From Candidatus Woesearchaeota archaeon (GTDB lineage: Archaea > Nanobdellota > Nanobdellia > SCGC-AAA011-G17 > GW2011-AR17): 39,066 bases of DNA. Both the position numbers and the translations under genes were made by a program. Numbering within the stretch: position 1 is the stretch's first letter; every line of letters begins with the position of its first letter. Below are positions 28,559 through 37,449 of the stretch, piece by piece. The DNA is taken from assembly GCA_017608525.1 (NCBI GenBank), contig JAFCFS010000007.1, forward strand, positions 1-39,066, read 5' to 3'. Below the pieces are notes generated by a model. It searched no databases, was not told where the DNA came from, and was given only the letters and a program-made list of their open reading frames with translations.

Positions 28559-29272
28559 TTATCTTCTTCTGAATATTCCCTTTAGTCCACCTAAGAATTT
28601 ACCGAATCTCTCTGCTGTCATCTTTCTCTTTTCCAATGCCATTCTTTCCTTATGCCTTCTCCATTCCTCCTTTTGTGCGTATTCTTCAGGAGATATTCTA
28701 GAAGTCCTGAGAACTAAGAAATACATAATTATGCATAGAATAACAACACCTACAATCTTTACATGCCAAGAATAAACTTTTAGATAGTACAATGTGTCAT
28801 CGACAAGTCTACTTCCTACCGAAATATCTTTAATTTTCAACAAAAATATAAAAATTACAACATAAATACCAAACAAAACAATTCTTCTAAACCACCCTGG
28901 TCTAAAAATTCTACTAACAAAAACATATGGAAAGCCAATTATTATTACGATCCAAAGAAGTATAAACCTAAAAACAGTACCCAACATTAAGACCCATGAC
29001 TCTGGTAAAAATCTAACTCCAATTAGAGACATCACTAACGAAACAATTATGCCAGCAGCTTTATTTTCTATGACGCTTTTACTTGCCCATAATAAAACAG
29101 CAAAAACTAAAAGAAATAAACCTAATCTTATAAATGCGATATCTGAAAAAATGCCCTCACCACCAAATAAAATTTTGGAAACTTCCTCCAAAAATCCATA
29201 AATACTAGAATCGGCTGCAAAAACAGATTTGGTAAACAGAATAAAACACAGCAAGACAAAAATTTTTTTCAT
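28559..29272 (-). CDS. Multi-pass membrane protein with signal peptide
   Basis: Likely start MKKIFVLLCFILFTKSVFAADSS (29272) inside the longer ORF; multiple TM; basic C-terminal tail. Confidence 0.65.
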   Translation of the reverse strand: MKKIFVLLCFILFTKSVFAADSSIYGFLEEVSKILFGGEGIFSDIAFIRLGLFLLVFAVLLWASKSVIENKAAGIIVSLVMSLIGVRFLPESWVLMLGTVFRFILLWIVIIIGFPYVFVSRIFRPGWFRRIVLFGIYVVIFIFLLKIKDISVGSRLVDDTLYYLKVYSWHVKIVGVVILCIIMYFLVLRTSRISPEEYAQKEEWRRHKERMALEKRKMTAERFGKFLGGLKGIFRRR

Positions 29273-29304
29273 ATCTTGATAATAGTATCCTATATATTTA
29301 AAGT

Positions 29305-30663
29305 TTATTTTTTCTTCATATCCTTCTTTATACCTTCTCCAATAAGAACACCACAAGCTGCTGCTCCTGCTATCCCTCTTGACAATCCGGCACCATCTCC
29401 ACCTACATATATATCTTTTATGTTTGTTTCTAGATATTTATTCGTTTTAATTTTTAACCCATGGAATTTGATTTCGGGAGCATATAAAAGTGTAGAATCG
29501 TTCGCTACTCCTGGAATAACTTTATTTAATCTCTCTATTCCGGCAACTATATTTTTAATTATTTTTCCAGGCAAAGCAAGGGATATGTCGCCATAAACAA
29601 CATCATCCAAGGTTGGCTTTACGAGATAATTAAGTTTGTGTTTTTCTTTACTTCTCTTTTCCATTCTTAAATCCCCTAATCTTTGTAGTATTATTTTACC
29701 TTTTCCTATCGTATTTGCAAGTGCAGCAACTTCCCTTCCATATTCGTTTGTATTGCTTAATGGATTTGTCAAAAATATTCTTATTAAGAATGCAAAATTT
29801 GTGTTTTCTCCAGGGTCTCCTTTTTCTGAATAACCATTAACAAGAACGAAATCGTCATGTGTCTCCTTTGTTACCTTACCGCCAGGGCATGTACAAAATG
29901 TTCTTGCAAATATTTTATTTTTCAAATACATATGGAACTTCATATCCCTAACTAAATTTGTTATCCAGTCTGTTATTTCTCTAGAAACTTCAACCCTAAC
30001 ACCAATATCTATAGGACTATACTCGTATTTAATGCCTAATTTTTTAACAATTTTTTCCAACCAACTTGCACCAACTCTTCCAGGTGCTAAAATCAACTTA
30101 TCATATTTGTAAACACCCTTAGTTGTTCTAATTTTATTTTCGTTTGGTATTATGTCTTTTACCTCTTCTTTGCATAAAAATTCTACACCTCTTACTTCAA
30201 GATCATTCTTAAATTTAGAAATCAAGTCTTTTAGGTTATTCGTTCCAACATGCGCCTGTCTTGTATACACGAATTTTATATCTGCTTGGCTTGCTTTTTT
30301 TCTTATTTCGTTAAGCAGAGCAATCTCGTCATTTGTTAATTCACGAGCAAAAACACCATACTCTGAAAAAATTTTTTCTACTTTTCCAACTAAGTTTTTA
30401 TTTTTCTTTAACCCAATTATTTCTGTTAAATTTGTTCCTACTTCTGTATCAAATATTATTTTACCGTCAGAAAAAAGACCTGCACCTCCTATTCCGCAAA
30501 CGACATTACACGGCTTACAAGATTTTTTGCAGTTATTTGGATATGGGCAAATTCTTTTTTCGCTGTCTCTCCCTTTATCAATTATTGTAACGTCGCAAAA
30601 ATCTGCTAATTCGTAAGCTGCAAACAATCCAGCTGGCCCACCACCTACTATAATAACTTTCAT
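29305..30663 (-). CDS. NAD(P)/FAD-dependent oxidoreductase
   Basis: MKVIIVGGGPAGLFAAYELADFCDVTIIDKG; C-terminal DIYVGGDGAGLSRGIAGAAACGVLIGEGI; Cys-rich RICPYPNNCKKSCKPCNVVCGIGGAGLFSDGK. Confidence 0.85.
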   Translation of the reverse strand: MKVIIVGGGPAGLFAAYELADFCDVTIIDKGRDSEKRICPYPNNCKKSCKPCNVVCGIGGAGLFSDGKIIFDTEVGTNLTEIIGLKKNKNLVGKVEKIFSEYGVFARELTNDEIALLNEIRKKASQADIKFVYTRQAHVGTNNLKDLISKFKNDLEVRGVEFLCKEEVKDIIPNENKIRTTKGVYKYDKLILAPGRVGASWLEKIVKKLGIKYEYSPIDIGVRVEVSREITDWITNLVRDMKFHMYLKNKIFARTFCTCPGGKVTKETHDDFVLVNGYSEKGDPGENTNFAFLIRIFLTNPLSNTNEYGREVAALANTIGKGKIILQRLGDLRMEKRSKEKHKLNYLVKPTLDDVVYGDISLALPGKIIKNIVAGIERLNKVIPGVANDSTLLYAPEIKFHGLKIKTNKYLETNIKDIYVGGDGAGLSRGIAGAAACGVLIGEGIKKDMKKK

Positions 30664-30734
30664 CCGTTTTTGTGTTTTTATTTTTGGTTAATAAATTTTT
30701 TGTTTTTTGGTTCTGTTAACATATTGCGGATAAA

Positions 30735-30775
30735 CGAAGGGTCCGAGCATAGCAAACGGAGAAGTCATGCCTTCG
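30735..30775. repeat. GC-rich structured element D (inverted repeat cgaagg ... ccttcg)
   Basis: cgaagg 30735-30740 / ccttcg 30770-30775, inner gcat/atg complementarity; strong GC contrast with surroundings; overlaps the 3' end of the asparaginase ORF. Confidence 0.5.
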
Positions 30776-31268
30776 CGAGCTTTTTTTCTATAAATTGTCC
30801 ATTTTCTAAATTTCTTTTAACTTTATCCCAAGAATAAATTCTACCATTCATCGCAATATAAACACCATTTTCAAGAACATTTATAGCACCAACAGCGGTT
30901 CCTAAATTAAAATCAGCATCAGAATCTTTAAATTTTTCAGGCTTCATTGCACCTGTCAGAATTATAACTTTATCTTGAATATCACTTAATTTCTTAGCGG
31001 TTTCAATCATAGTATCTGTCCCATGAGTGATAACAATTTTATCAGAATTTGCTTTCTGGCAAGCTTCATAAATTTTTTCTCTATCTTCTTCAGTAATATC
31101 TAAGCTATCTTTTTTAAGAACAGAGATTATTTCAAATTCAAAATTTGGATTAACCTTTTCTAATATTCTTTTTACAGCTGGTTCTTCAATTTCAAAAGCG
31201 TAACCTTTTGTTAATCTTGGATAATCTTTATCTATTGTTCCGCCTGTCTGAATAAATACTACTTTCAT
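30765..31268 (-). CDS. Short asparaginase-domain protein (N-terminal domain only)
   Basis: VVFIQTGGTIDKDY, KIVITHGTDTMIETAKKL, KVIILTGAMKPEKFKDSDADFNLGTAVGA. Confidence 0.8.
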   Translation of the reverse strand: MKVVFIQTGGTIDKDYPRLTKGYAFEIEEPAVKRILEKVNPNFEFEIISVLKKDSLDITEEDREKIYEACQKANSDKIVITHGTDTMIETAKKLSDIQDKVIILTGAMKPEKFKDSDADFNLGTAVGAINVLENGVYIAMNGRIYSWDKVKRNLENGQFIEKKLAKA

Positions 31269-31316
31269 ATTTCATTATAGAAATTAAATTTATTTAAATA
31301 GATTGCGTTCTGCGAG

Positions 31317-31392
31317 CCGACGCCGATTGAATATAACATTCTGGCGTTATGCGAAGCTCCGAGCGTTAGCGAGGAAGTCGGGGTCGCCGTCG
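31317..31392. repeat. GC-rich repeat element A (left bracket of the R-M block)
   Basis: Shares ccgacg, ccgattgaatataacat (31323-31339), tggcgttatgcgaagct (31342-31358) and gagcgttagcga (31361-31372) in the same order and orientation with element B. Confidence 0.85.
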
Positions 31393-31471
31393 CTGATTTA
31401 TATACTAGAGTATTTATTTTAAAAGTTGAAATCAAAGAATTTATAAATATTAAGTTGTTCAAGTGGTCATT

Positions 31472-32485
31472 ATGAATGTCCAAATATTTTGTGATGCTTT
31501 ACAAGAGGGTTTATGGTTCAAAAAACTTTCAGAAAAATTAAGAGATGCTGAAATAAAAACTATCAAATCAAGAGGAAACAATCCAAGAATAATTGAAGAA
31601 TTAATCAGATATGATAGGCCTGATATCATTCTGTTGATAAACAATAAACCAGTTCTTGTAGTTGAAAAAACAGAAGAAGTACCGACCGGCCATAATGTGG
31701 GTCAAAGATTTGCTAGAATAGTTAGATCCGCCGAACTTCACATCCCATTTATTTATTTCTGCCCTTTTGTGGCGATGAAACATGGAAAATATGCAAATCA
31801 ATGTTATATAAATGCTAGATTGTTTGTTGCTGTCAAAAATATGAGTAAAATCCACAATACACCAATTTTAATAATTAATTGGAAATGTGATGACGACTAT
31901 GAATTAATAAGAGATGGAAGTGAAGACAAAGAATTAAAAGAATTGATAAATGACTTATTTCAAAATAATTTTAATTTTGGGAATTCAATTATTGTGAAAA
32001 AAATTCTTGAAAAAATGGATAAAGAGTATAATGAAAGAATTAAGATGTTTCCCAACTACAAAAACCCACCACCTACAGTAAAGATTATCAAAACTTCTGA
32101 TTTTATTAAAGAAATTAATAAAACTTTCGGCAATATAGAAATACCAAAGTATTTTTTAGAGAGAGATTATACTCTTCTATATAGGCTAGGGATGACTCCT
32201 GAAAAATGTAGGAGAGAAGATCCATTTACAGGAACACAACTAGTGTATGATTATATATGGTGTAGATATGGTGAAACAGTAAAGGAAAGAAAAATTAATT
32301 TAGTTTTAACAATTCCTTTAGTTACTATTAAAAGATGGAGAGAAGCTAATCCTGATGATTTACATAGAAAAAGACATTTATATTATACAATACCAGATCT
32401 ATTAGTGTTAAAAGATGGTATAATAGTAACAAACAAAATTAAGAAAGAGAGAAAAAAGCAGAAAACTCTGGGTGAAATAAAATGA
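31472..32485 (+). CDS. Putative PD-(D/E)XK-type restriction endonuclease (large subunit)
   Basis: RYDRPDIILLINNKPVLVVEKTEEVPTGHNVGQRFAR; position next to two DNA methyltransferases; likely ATG at 31472 behind atttataaatatt. Confidence 0.55.
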   Translation: MNVQIFCDALQEGLWFKKLSEKLRDAEIKTIKSRGNNPRIIEELIRYDRPDIILLINNKPVLVVEKTEEVPTGHNVGQRFARIVRSAELHIPFIYFCPFVAMKHGKYANQCYINARLFVAVKNMSKIHNTPILIINWKCDDDYELIRDGSEDKELKELINDLFQNNFNFGNSIIVKKILEKMDKEYNERIKMFPNYKNPPPTVKIIKTSDFIKEINKTFGNIEIPKYFLERDYTLLYRLGMTPEKCRREDPFTGTQLVYDYIWCRYGETVKERKINLVLTIPLVTIKRWREANPDDLHRKRHLYYTIPDLLVLKDGIIVTNKIKKERKKQKTLGEIK

Positions 32486-32985
32486 TAAGAGAAGATGAAA
32501 TATATGTAAGAATTAAACAATTTTTAACAAGTAAAGGATGGATTGTTATTGGTGGGGAACCTCCAAATGGAACAAACAACATACCAAGAATAGAATTAAA
32601 AGACATGGAAACAAAAGAAAAAGGCAGTAAAGGTTCAAAGAAAATAGATCTTGTATTCTTCAAAGATGGTTACTTTTTATTAAATGAATTGAAAAGTGTT
32701 TTTAATCAAAAAGATGTCAATAAACTCAATGAAATAACCCAAAATGAGAAATGGAGAAAATCCTTTATTAACGCATTATATGAGAAGAGAATATTTAAGT
32801 GGAATAATATAAAAATAAATCCAGAAGATTATATAAAATCAGATATTTATCTAATAAAATCAATAAGTTATAGCGCAGGTAACAAAATACCTAATGATTT
32901 TGTTGTATTTATTGTTGGTAAAGAAAAAATAACAATTAAATTTGGTTTAAATATAAATACTGCTATTAAAAACTTATTTGTTTAG
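32482..32985 (+). CDS. Putative second (small) PD-(D/E)XK-like nuclease subunit
   Basis: KKIDLVFFKDGYFLLNELKSVF (D-x(n)-ExK pattern); ATGA overlap with the upstream nuclease gene. Confidence 0.5.
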   Translation: MIREDEIYVRIKQFLTSKGWIVIGGEPPNGTNNIPRIELKDMETKEKGSKGSKKIDLVFFKDGYFLLNELKSVFNQKDVNKLNEITQNEKWRKSFINALYEKRIFKWNNIKINPEDYIKSDIYLIKSISYSAGNKIPNDFVVFIVGKEKITIKFGLNINTAIKNLFV

Positions 32986-34151
32986 TTTGTTTTTCTAAAA
33001 ATCATTATGAATTCCTCTTTCATTTTACCCATTGTTGTGTTATACTTACCCCTCTTGATCTCATACTGAAATTCAAGTCCAACCTTGGACCCAAATTTGA
33101 TGAACTTTTTATTTAATTCGATGGTTTTCCCTTTCACTGTTGGATTGCCAATTACAATACAGCAAAATTTATTATCTTTTAATACTCTACTCATCTCTTC
33201 AAATGCTTTAAGCATATCTTTATCAAATCTTTTAACTACATCATTACTTTGTCTTCGTCCCCCTATAAGTTCTTTGTCTAATTTTCTATCACTAAATCCT
33301 AACCATCTAAGTGAAAGTTTTTGATATTCTGCATAAGGAACGGCGGCAATATAAGGCGGGTGGGTTACTATCAAATCTATTTCAGAATCATTAATAAAAG
33401 CTAGGTTCCTTGTATCACCACAAACAACTTTGATATTTTTACTAAATTCTTTATATTTATCTAGTTGTAATATTCTTGATTTTATTTCATTAACTTTAGA
33501 TACAAATCTTTCAAAAGTATCTGTAACTTTTCCTTTTCTTTTGCTTATCATTAAATTCCCAAATTCTGAAGAAGCATTGGATACACCTCGAATAATGCTT
33601 GAGAAAGCCACTAAGCACATATCCCTTGCATCTTTGTTCTCTATAAAGTCTATATATTTTTTAATAATTGCGAGTTCAACTATAACTTGTGGTTGAAACC
33701 ATTTATCGATATATGGGAATTTTGGTACTTCATATTCTTCAATCATGTTTTTTTTATCAAATGAATATAGTGTCTTTTGTTCTCTTACAGAATAAATAGC
33801 TTGCTTTAAACTCATAATTAATTTTCCTATTTCTTTATCGAGTACTGTTTTTTCAATAGGAGTAATTTTCACTTTGGATATAAGACATGCAAGAGGATTT
33901 ATATCAATACCAATTGCTCTTCTTTTTCTAATCATTGCCTCTACAAGAGTTGTACCAGAACCAACAAAGTTATCTAAAATCAAATCATTTTCTCTACTAA
34001 AAATATCTATTAAATTACCTGCTATTTGGGGTATATATTTAGAGGAATATCTGTGAAAATTATGAGTTAAATAAGTCGTATCTGCATTGATAAACTCCCA
34101 ATTGATTTTGTTTATTCTCTTTAGATATTTTTTCTCAAGCATTTTTATCAT
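32982..34151 (-). CDS. DNA methyltransferase (amino-MTase; motif I before motif IV)
   Basis: LILDNFVGSGTTLVEAMIRKRRAIGIDINPLA (motif I) and DLIVTHPPYIAAVPYAEYQKLSLRWLG (motif IV). Confidence 0.88.
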   Translation of the reverse strand: MIKMLEKKYLKRINKINWEFINADTTYLTHNFHRYSSKYIPQIAGNLIDIFSRENDLILDNFVGSGTTLVEAMIRKRRAIGIDINPLACLISKVKITPIEKTVLDKEIGKLIMSLKQAIYSVREQKTLYSFDKKNMIEEYEVPKFPYIDKWFQPQVIVELAIIKKYIDFIENKDARDMCLVAFSSIIRGVSNASSEFGNLMISKRKGKVTDTFERFVSKVNEIKSRILQLDKYKEFSKNIKVVCGDTRNLAFINDSEIDLIVTHPPYIAAVPYAEYQKLSLRWLGFSDRKLDKELIGGRRQSNDVVKRFDKDMLKAFEEMSRVLKDNKFCCIVIGNPTVKGKTIELNKKFIKFGSKVGLEFQYEIKRGKYNTTMGKMKEEFIMIFRKTN

Positions 34152-34956
34152 CTCTAATAATTAGTTTAAACTCATGTTTGCTATTAAGTGTTTTCTGTTC
34201 CCAGCCAACTTTAGTTTTTATAAGTTCTAAATATTTGGGGTTAATTTCATATATTACTGAGTTTCGATTTAATTCTTTAGCTACTTTCATAACAGTTCCT
34301 GAGCCACCAAAAGGGTCTAAAACAGTTTCACCTTCTTGGCTATATAATTTAATTAATCTATAAGGTAATTCTTCTGGAAATGGTGCAGGATGTCCTTTTG
34401 TATAAGATACTTTCATTTCCCAAACACTCCAACAAACTTTTTTGATGAATTCTTCGGAAAGTTTATTTTTTTCATTAAATTCTATCTTGAATTCTCCTTT
34501 TTTCTGAAAAATTAGAATATATTCATGCATAATATTCAAGTTTAAATAACCAGGATATGGTTCCTTTTTCAAAAATTTAGTTGTGCCTCTTTGCCATAAA
34601 CCTTGGGTTCCTTTTGGCTTAACCCAGATTATTTCTTTTTTAAATGTGAAACCTAATCTTTTCATTATTTCTATAATATCACAGGGAATATGTTTCATTT
34701 CAGAGTTTGATACTGCTGTTCCAACATTTATACATGCAAATCTTCCAGCTTTCAAAACTCTAGATACCTCAATTAAAACTTCTTTTATTTCTCTGATATA
34801 TTGGTTATATCCTTTTTCTGAATCCCCATTACCATATTCTTTCAAATTCCAATAGGGAGGAGAAGTTATCATTAAATCTATAGACTCATTTTTTAATTCT
34901 TTCATATTTCTAGCATCTCCAATTATTAATAGATGTTTACTCATTTTTACCTCCAT
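34135..34956 (-). CDS. DNA methyltransferase, beta-class order (motif IV SPPY before motif I)
   Basis: SIDLMITSPPYWNLKEYG; GETVLDPFGGSGTVMKVAKELNRNSVIYEINPKYLELI. Confidence 0.92.
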   Translation of the reverse strand: MEVKMSKHLLIIGDARNMKELKNESIDLMITSPPYWNLKEYGNGDSEKGYNQYIREIKEVLIEVSRVLKAGRFACINVGTAVSNSEMKHIPCDIIEIMKRLGFTFKKEIIWVKPKGTQGLWQRGTTKFLKKEPYPGYLNLNIMHEYILIFQKKGEFKIEFNEKNKLSEEFIKKVCWSVWEMKVSYTKGHPAPFPEELPYRLIKLYSQEGETVLDPFGGSGTVMKVAKELNRNSVIYEINPKYLELIKTKVGWEQKTLNSKHEFKLIIRDDKNA

Positions 34957-35138
34957 TTTTTCTTGGCTGAATCAGATACAAATGATTTTTCAGACAACCA
35001 AGCAATTACAATATTTCTAATTATATCCGCATCTGCGTTTCCCATCTCTCCTTTTAATTTCTGAATTAGTTCCCATTGTTTCTCTGTAAAGGAAACTTGA
35101 ATCCTCTTAGAGTAACCATTGTTTCTCATTTTACACAC
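34947..35138 (-). CDS. Ribbon-helix-helix-like small regulator
   Basis: KRIQVSFTEKQWELIQKLKGEMGNADADIIRNIVIAWLSEKSF; overlaps the methyltransferase start. Confidence 0.7.
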   Translation of the reverse strand: MCKMRNNGYSKRIQVSFTEKQWELIQKLKGEMGNADADIIRNIVIAWLSEKSFVSDSAKKKWR

Positions 35139-35200
35139 CTAATACACATATATTACATAATTAAAACAAAGAAGTATTTAAATGTTTCTAAATGTTTCGA

Positions 35201-35983
35201 TTATACTTCTTTCCATCGTTCTTCAAAAAGCTCTCTCATAGAAGCCACAACTTCACTAATTTCTTTTATTGTGGTGTCTTTATTACCCAAATCTTTGATA
35301 CTTGCTCCAAAATGCCAACATTTCTTACCAGAAATTAAATATCTATCGTGAATCTTCTTATTGACTTTTATTTCAACAACAATTCCCATTTCTTTTTCCA
35401 TTTTCTTTTTGTACTCTTTAAGTTTATTAGAGTCGTAAATATTAGCGGTAAGGATTTTTAACAATTCTATTTTACCTTTCAATATTGCAAAAGGGTACAA
35501 AGTCGAATGTGAAATATGAGAATCGCATAACAAAACTTCTTTTTCTTTTATTTCAGTCATTAGGAACTCTTCTAATAACCTTATAGCTGTAAAATTCTGA
35601 CCTGATTTTATGATATAAACTGGAGCTTTTTCAATTTGTCCAAGCAATTGTCTTATTCTTTTCAGACCTTTGCTTAAAAAATAAAGAGTTCGTTCTCTCT
35701 CTTCTATAAGATTATCTTTCTTAGCTTTATGTACTATTTTTCTATAATTATCTTCTCTTCTCCCTAGTAAAATGAAGAGTTTCTTACATTCATCGTATAT
35801 TGCTCCAGATTTTTTATTATTATATTCAATTAGGTAAATAGAAAGGAGCAGAACATTAATATCTGGTAAAGAATCGTCTACCAAATACTGACCATAATTT
35901 CTGTAAATTATTCCAGAAACTGTTTCGGGTATCTTTATTTCAATATCTAAGGTTCTATTTTTCTTTTTTGAGACCATTTTCAA
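35201..35983 (-). CDS. Winged-helix + phospholipase D-like domain protein
   Basis: C-terminal KIHDRYLISGKKCWHFGASIKDLGNKDTTI (PLD-like HxR...GxSxKD); N-terminal helical/wHTH region. Confidence 0.6.
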   Translation of the reverse strand: MKMVSKKKNRTLDIEIKIPETVSGIIYRNYGQYLVDDSLPDINVLLLSIYLIEYNNKKSGAIYDECKKLFILLGRREDNYRKIVHKAKKDNLIEERERTLYFLSKGLKRIRQLLGQIEKAPVYIIKSGQNFTAIRLLEEFLMTEIKEKEVLLCDSHISHSTLYPFAILKGKIELLKILTANIYDSNKLKEYKKKMEKEMGIVVEIKVNKKIHDRYLISGKKCWHFGASIKDLGNKDTTIKEISEVVASMRELFEERWKEV

Positions 35984-36353
35984 CGAACCTCTCCCCTGTT
36001 GAAGTTAAAGTCCAAGCTTTTAACTTATCTTTCCTTTCCTTTGTTTCCATCATAAATCCTTTTTTGATATTTTTATTTACCATATCATTAATGTTTTTTG
36101 GTGGCTTTTCCTTTGCTTCTCTAAACCCATCTTCTAAATCTTTAGCGTTAAAGGAAGACATACCACGAAAATTTTCAAGATAGTATCCTATTACAAGTGT
36201 TTTTTCTACATCATTCTTTGGTTTTTTTGTTAAAATAAACTCTTTTATGGAAATTTGCTTTTTAGTTTGAACAGGTTTTGATTCAAGTAATTTTTCAAGC
36301 TTTTGTATTCTTTTTTCATGATCATCCAATATTTTTTTGATTTCTTCATCCAT
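35955..36353 (-). CDS. Small coiled-coil + winged-helix protein
   Basis: DEEIKKILDDHEKRIQKLEKLLE coiled coil; NINDMVNKNIKKGFMMETKERKDKLKAWTLTSTGERFVE wHTH-like. Confidence 0.6.
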   Translation of the reverse strand: MDEEIKKILDDHEKRIQKLEKLLESKPVQTKKQISIKEFILTKKPKNDVEKTLVIGYYLENFRGMSSFNAKDLEDGFREAKEKPPKNINDMVNKNIKKGFMMETKERKDKLKAWTLTSTGERFVENGLKKEK

Positions 36354-36357
36354 TTTA

Positions 36358-37266
36358 TTACCTCAAATTCTCTTCTTTATTTTCAGACTCTTTGTTTTTC
36401 AACAATTCTTTAATCAGTAAATATCCTCCATGTAAACCAGGTATTGTTATTCTGTAGCTTGTTTTTGTACTACCCCGCTTATCTTTTTTGTGTATAATAA
36501 GATCTCTATGTTCCTTTAAGTTAGTACTCAAGTTTACAAGAGAACCAATACCAACGTCCTCTAACATTCTTATTAAGTCAGACGAAGAAATTTCCCTTTT
36601 ATTGAAATAATGATTATATGCGGTTAGGATTATAAGAGACGCTTTTAATTGTTTTTCTCCCTCATTCTTTCCTTTTGGTTGAACAAGTAAATGAATTTTT
36701 TCATCAAAATCAAAAATTTTATAAAGGTCTTCCTCATCCACTCCAACCTTTTCTGCCAAATCCTTTATTCCTTCTTTAATCGGAGTTAGCTTCTTAATTT
36801 CTTGAGGTAAAATTTTAGGCATCTTTGTTTTTTTTGTTGTTTTTATTTTTTTAGAAACGGTTTTTTTATTTTCTTTTTCATTTTCAATGTTATTCAAAAC
36901 TTCCTCTATTCTATAATGTAGAATTTTATATTCCGCATTTTCTTTTTTCAGAATACCTACTTTCACGAGATCTCCAACAGGTCCAGAGACGGTTGTTACC
37001 TTCGTACCCAATTCTTTACTAATCTCTCTTAATGTAAGAGAGTCTTTTTTAATTAATCCCAATTCTTTAGAAAAGTATCTACCTATTAACAACAGCAGTA
37101 TCTTCTTTCGATTAGAGAAATTGGGGTTTTTGATTATTATTTTCCCATCTTTTTCGTTAATTCCTATGTATTTTTTGGATTTCTCAACTAATAACCTTAA
37201 CTTTTTGATAGTATCCTCTTCACTAATGATAAGTTCTTTTAAAATTTCTTTCTTTTTATCTTCCAT
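36358..37266 (-). CDS. Winged-helix protein (N-terminal and possible C-terminal HTH)
   Basis: LTLREISKELGTKVTTVSGPVGDLVKVGILKKENAEYKI wHTH; charged Lys-rich linker; C-terminal ISSSDLIRMLEDVGIGSLVNLSTNLKEHRDLIIHKKDKRGSTKTSYRIT. Confidence 0.6.
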   Translation of the reverse strand: MEDKKKEILKELIISEEDTIKKLRLLVEKSKKYIGINEKDGKIIIKNPNFSNRKKILLLLIGRYFSKELGLIKKDSLTLREISKELGTKVTTVSGPVGDLVKVGILKKENAEYKILHYRIEEVLNNIENEKENKKTVSKKIKTTKKTKMPKILPQEIKKLTPIKEGIKDLAEKVGVDEEDLYKIFDFDEKIHLLVQPKGKNEGEKQLKASLIILTAYNHYFNKREISSSDLIRMLEDVGIGSLVNLSTNLKEHRDLIIHKKDKRGSTKTSYRITIPGLHGGYLLIKELLKNKESENKEENLR

Positions 37267-37365
37267 ATTTATTCACCATCATATTTCATCTTACATAATT
37301 AATAATGATGTTAAATTATAAATCTTTCGATATTTTAAAAGGATTTGAATGATAAAATTAAAAAG

Positions 37366-37449
37366 ATGAAGGTAGATATAAAACGCATACGAATAATGTT
37401 TAAAGAAAACAAATATGGTGTAAGCCACCCGACGGCGACCCCCGATTGA
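37366..37449 (+). pseudogene. Possible truncated ORF fragment fused to repeat element B (MKVDIKRIRIMFKENKYGVSHPTATPD*)
   Basis: 27-codon frame ending inside the repeat; may be chance. Confidence 0.2.

Noticed and set aside
31265-31483. 72-aa minus-strand ORF across element A
   Set aside because: Translation of the GC-rich repeat (SATATPTSSLTLGASHNARMLYSIGVGS); likely non-coding.
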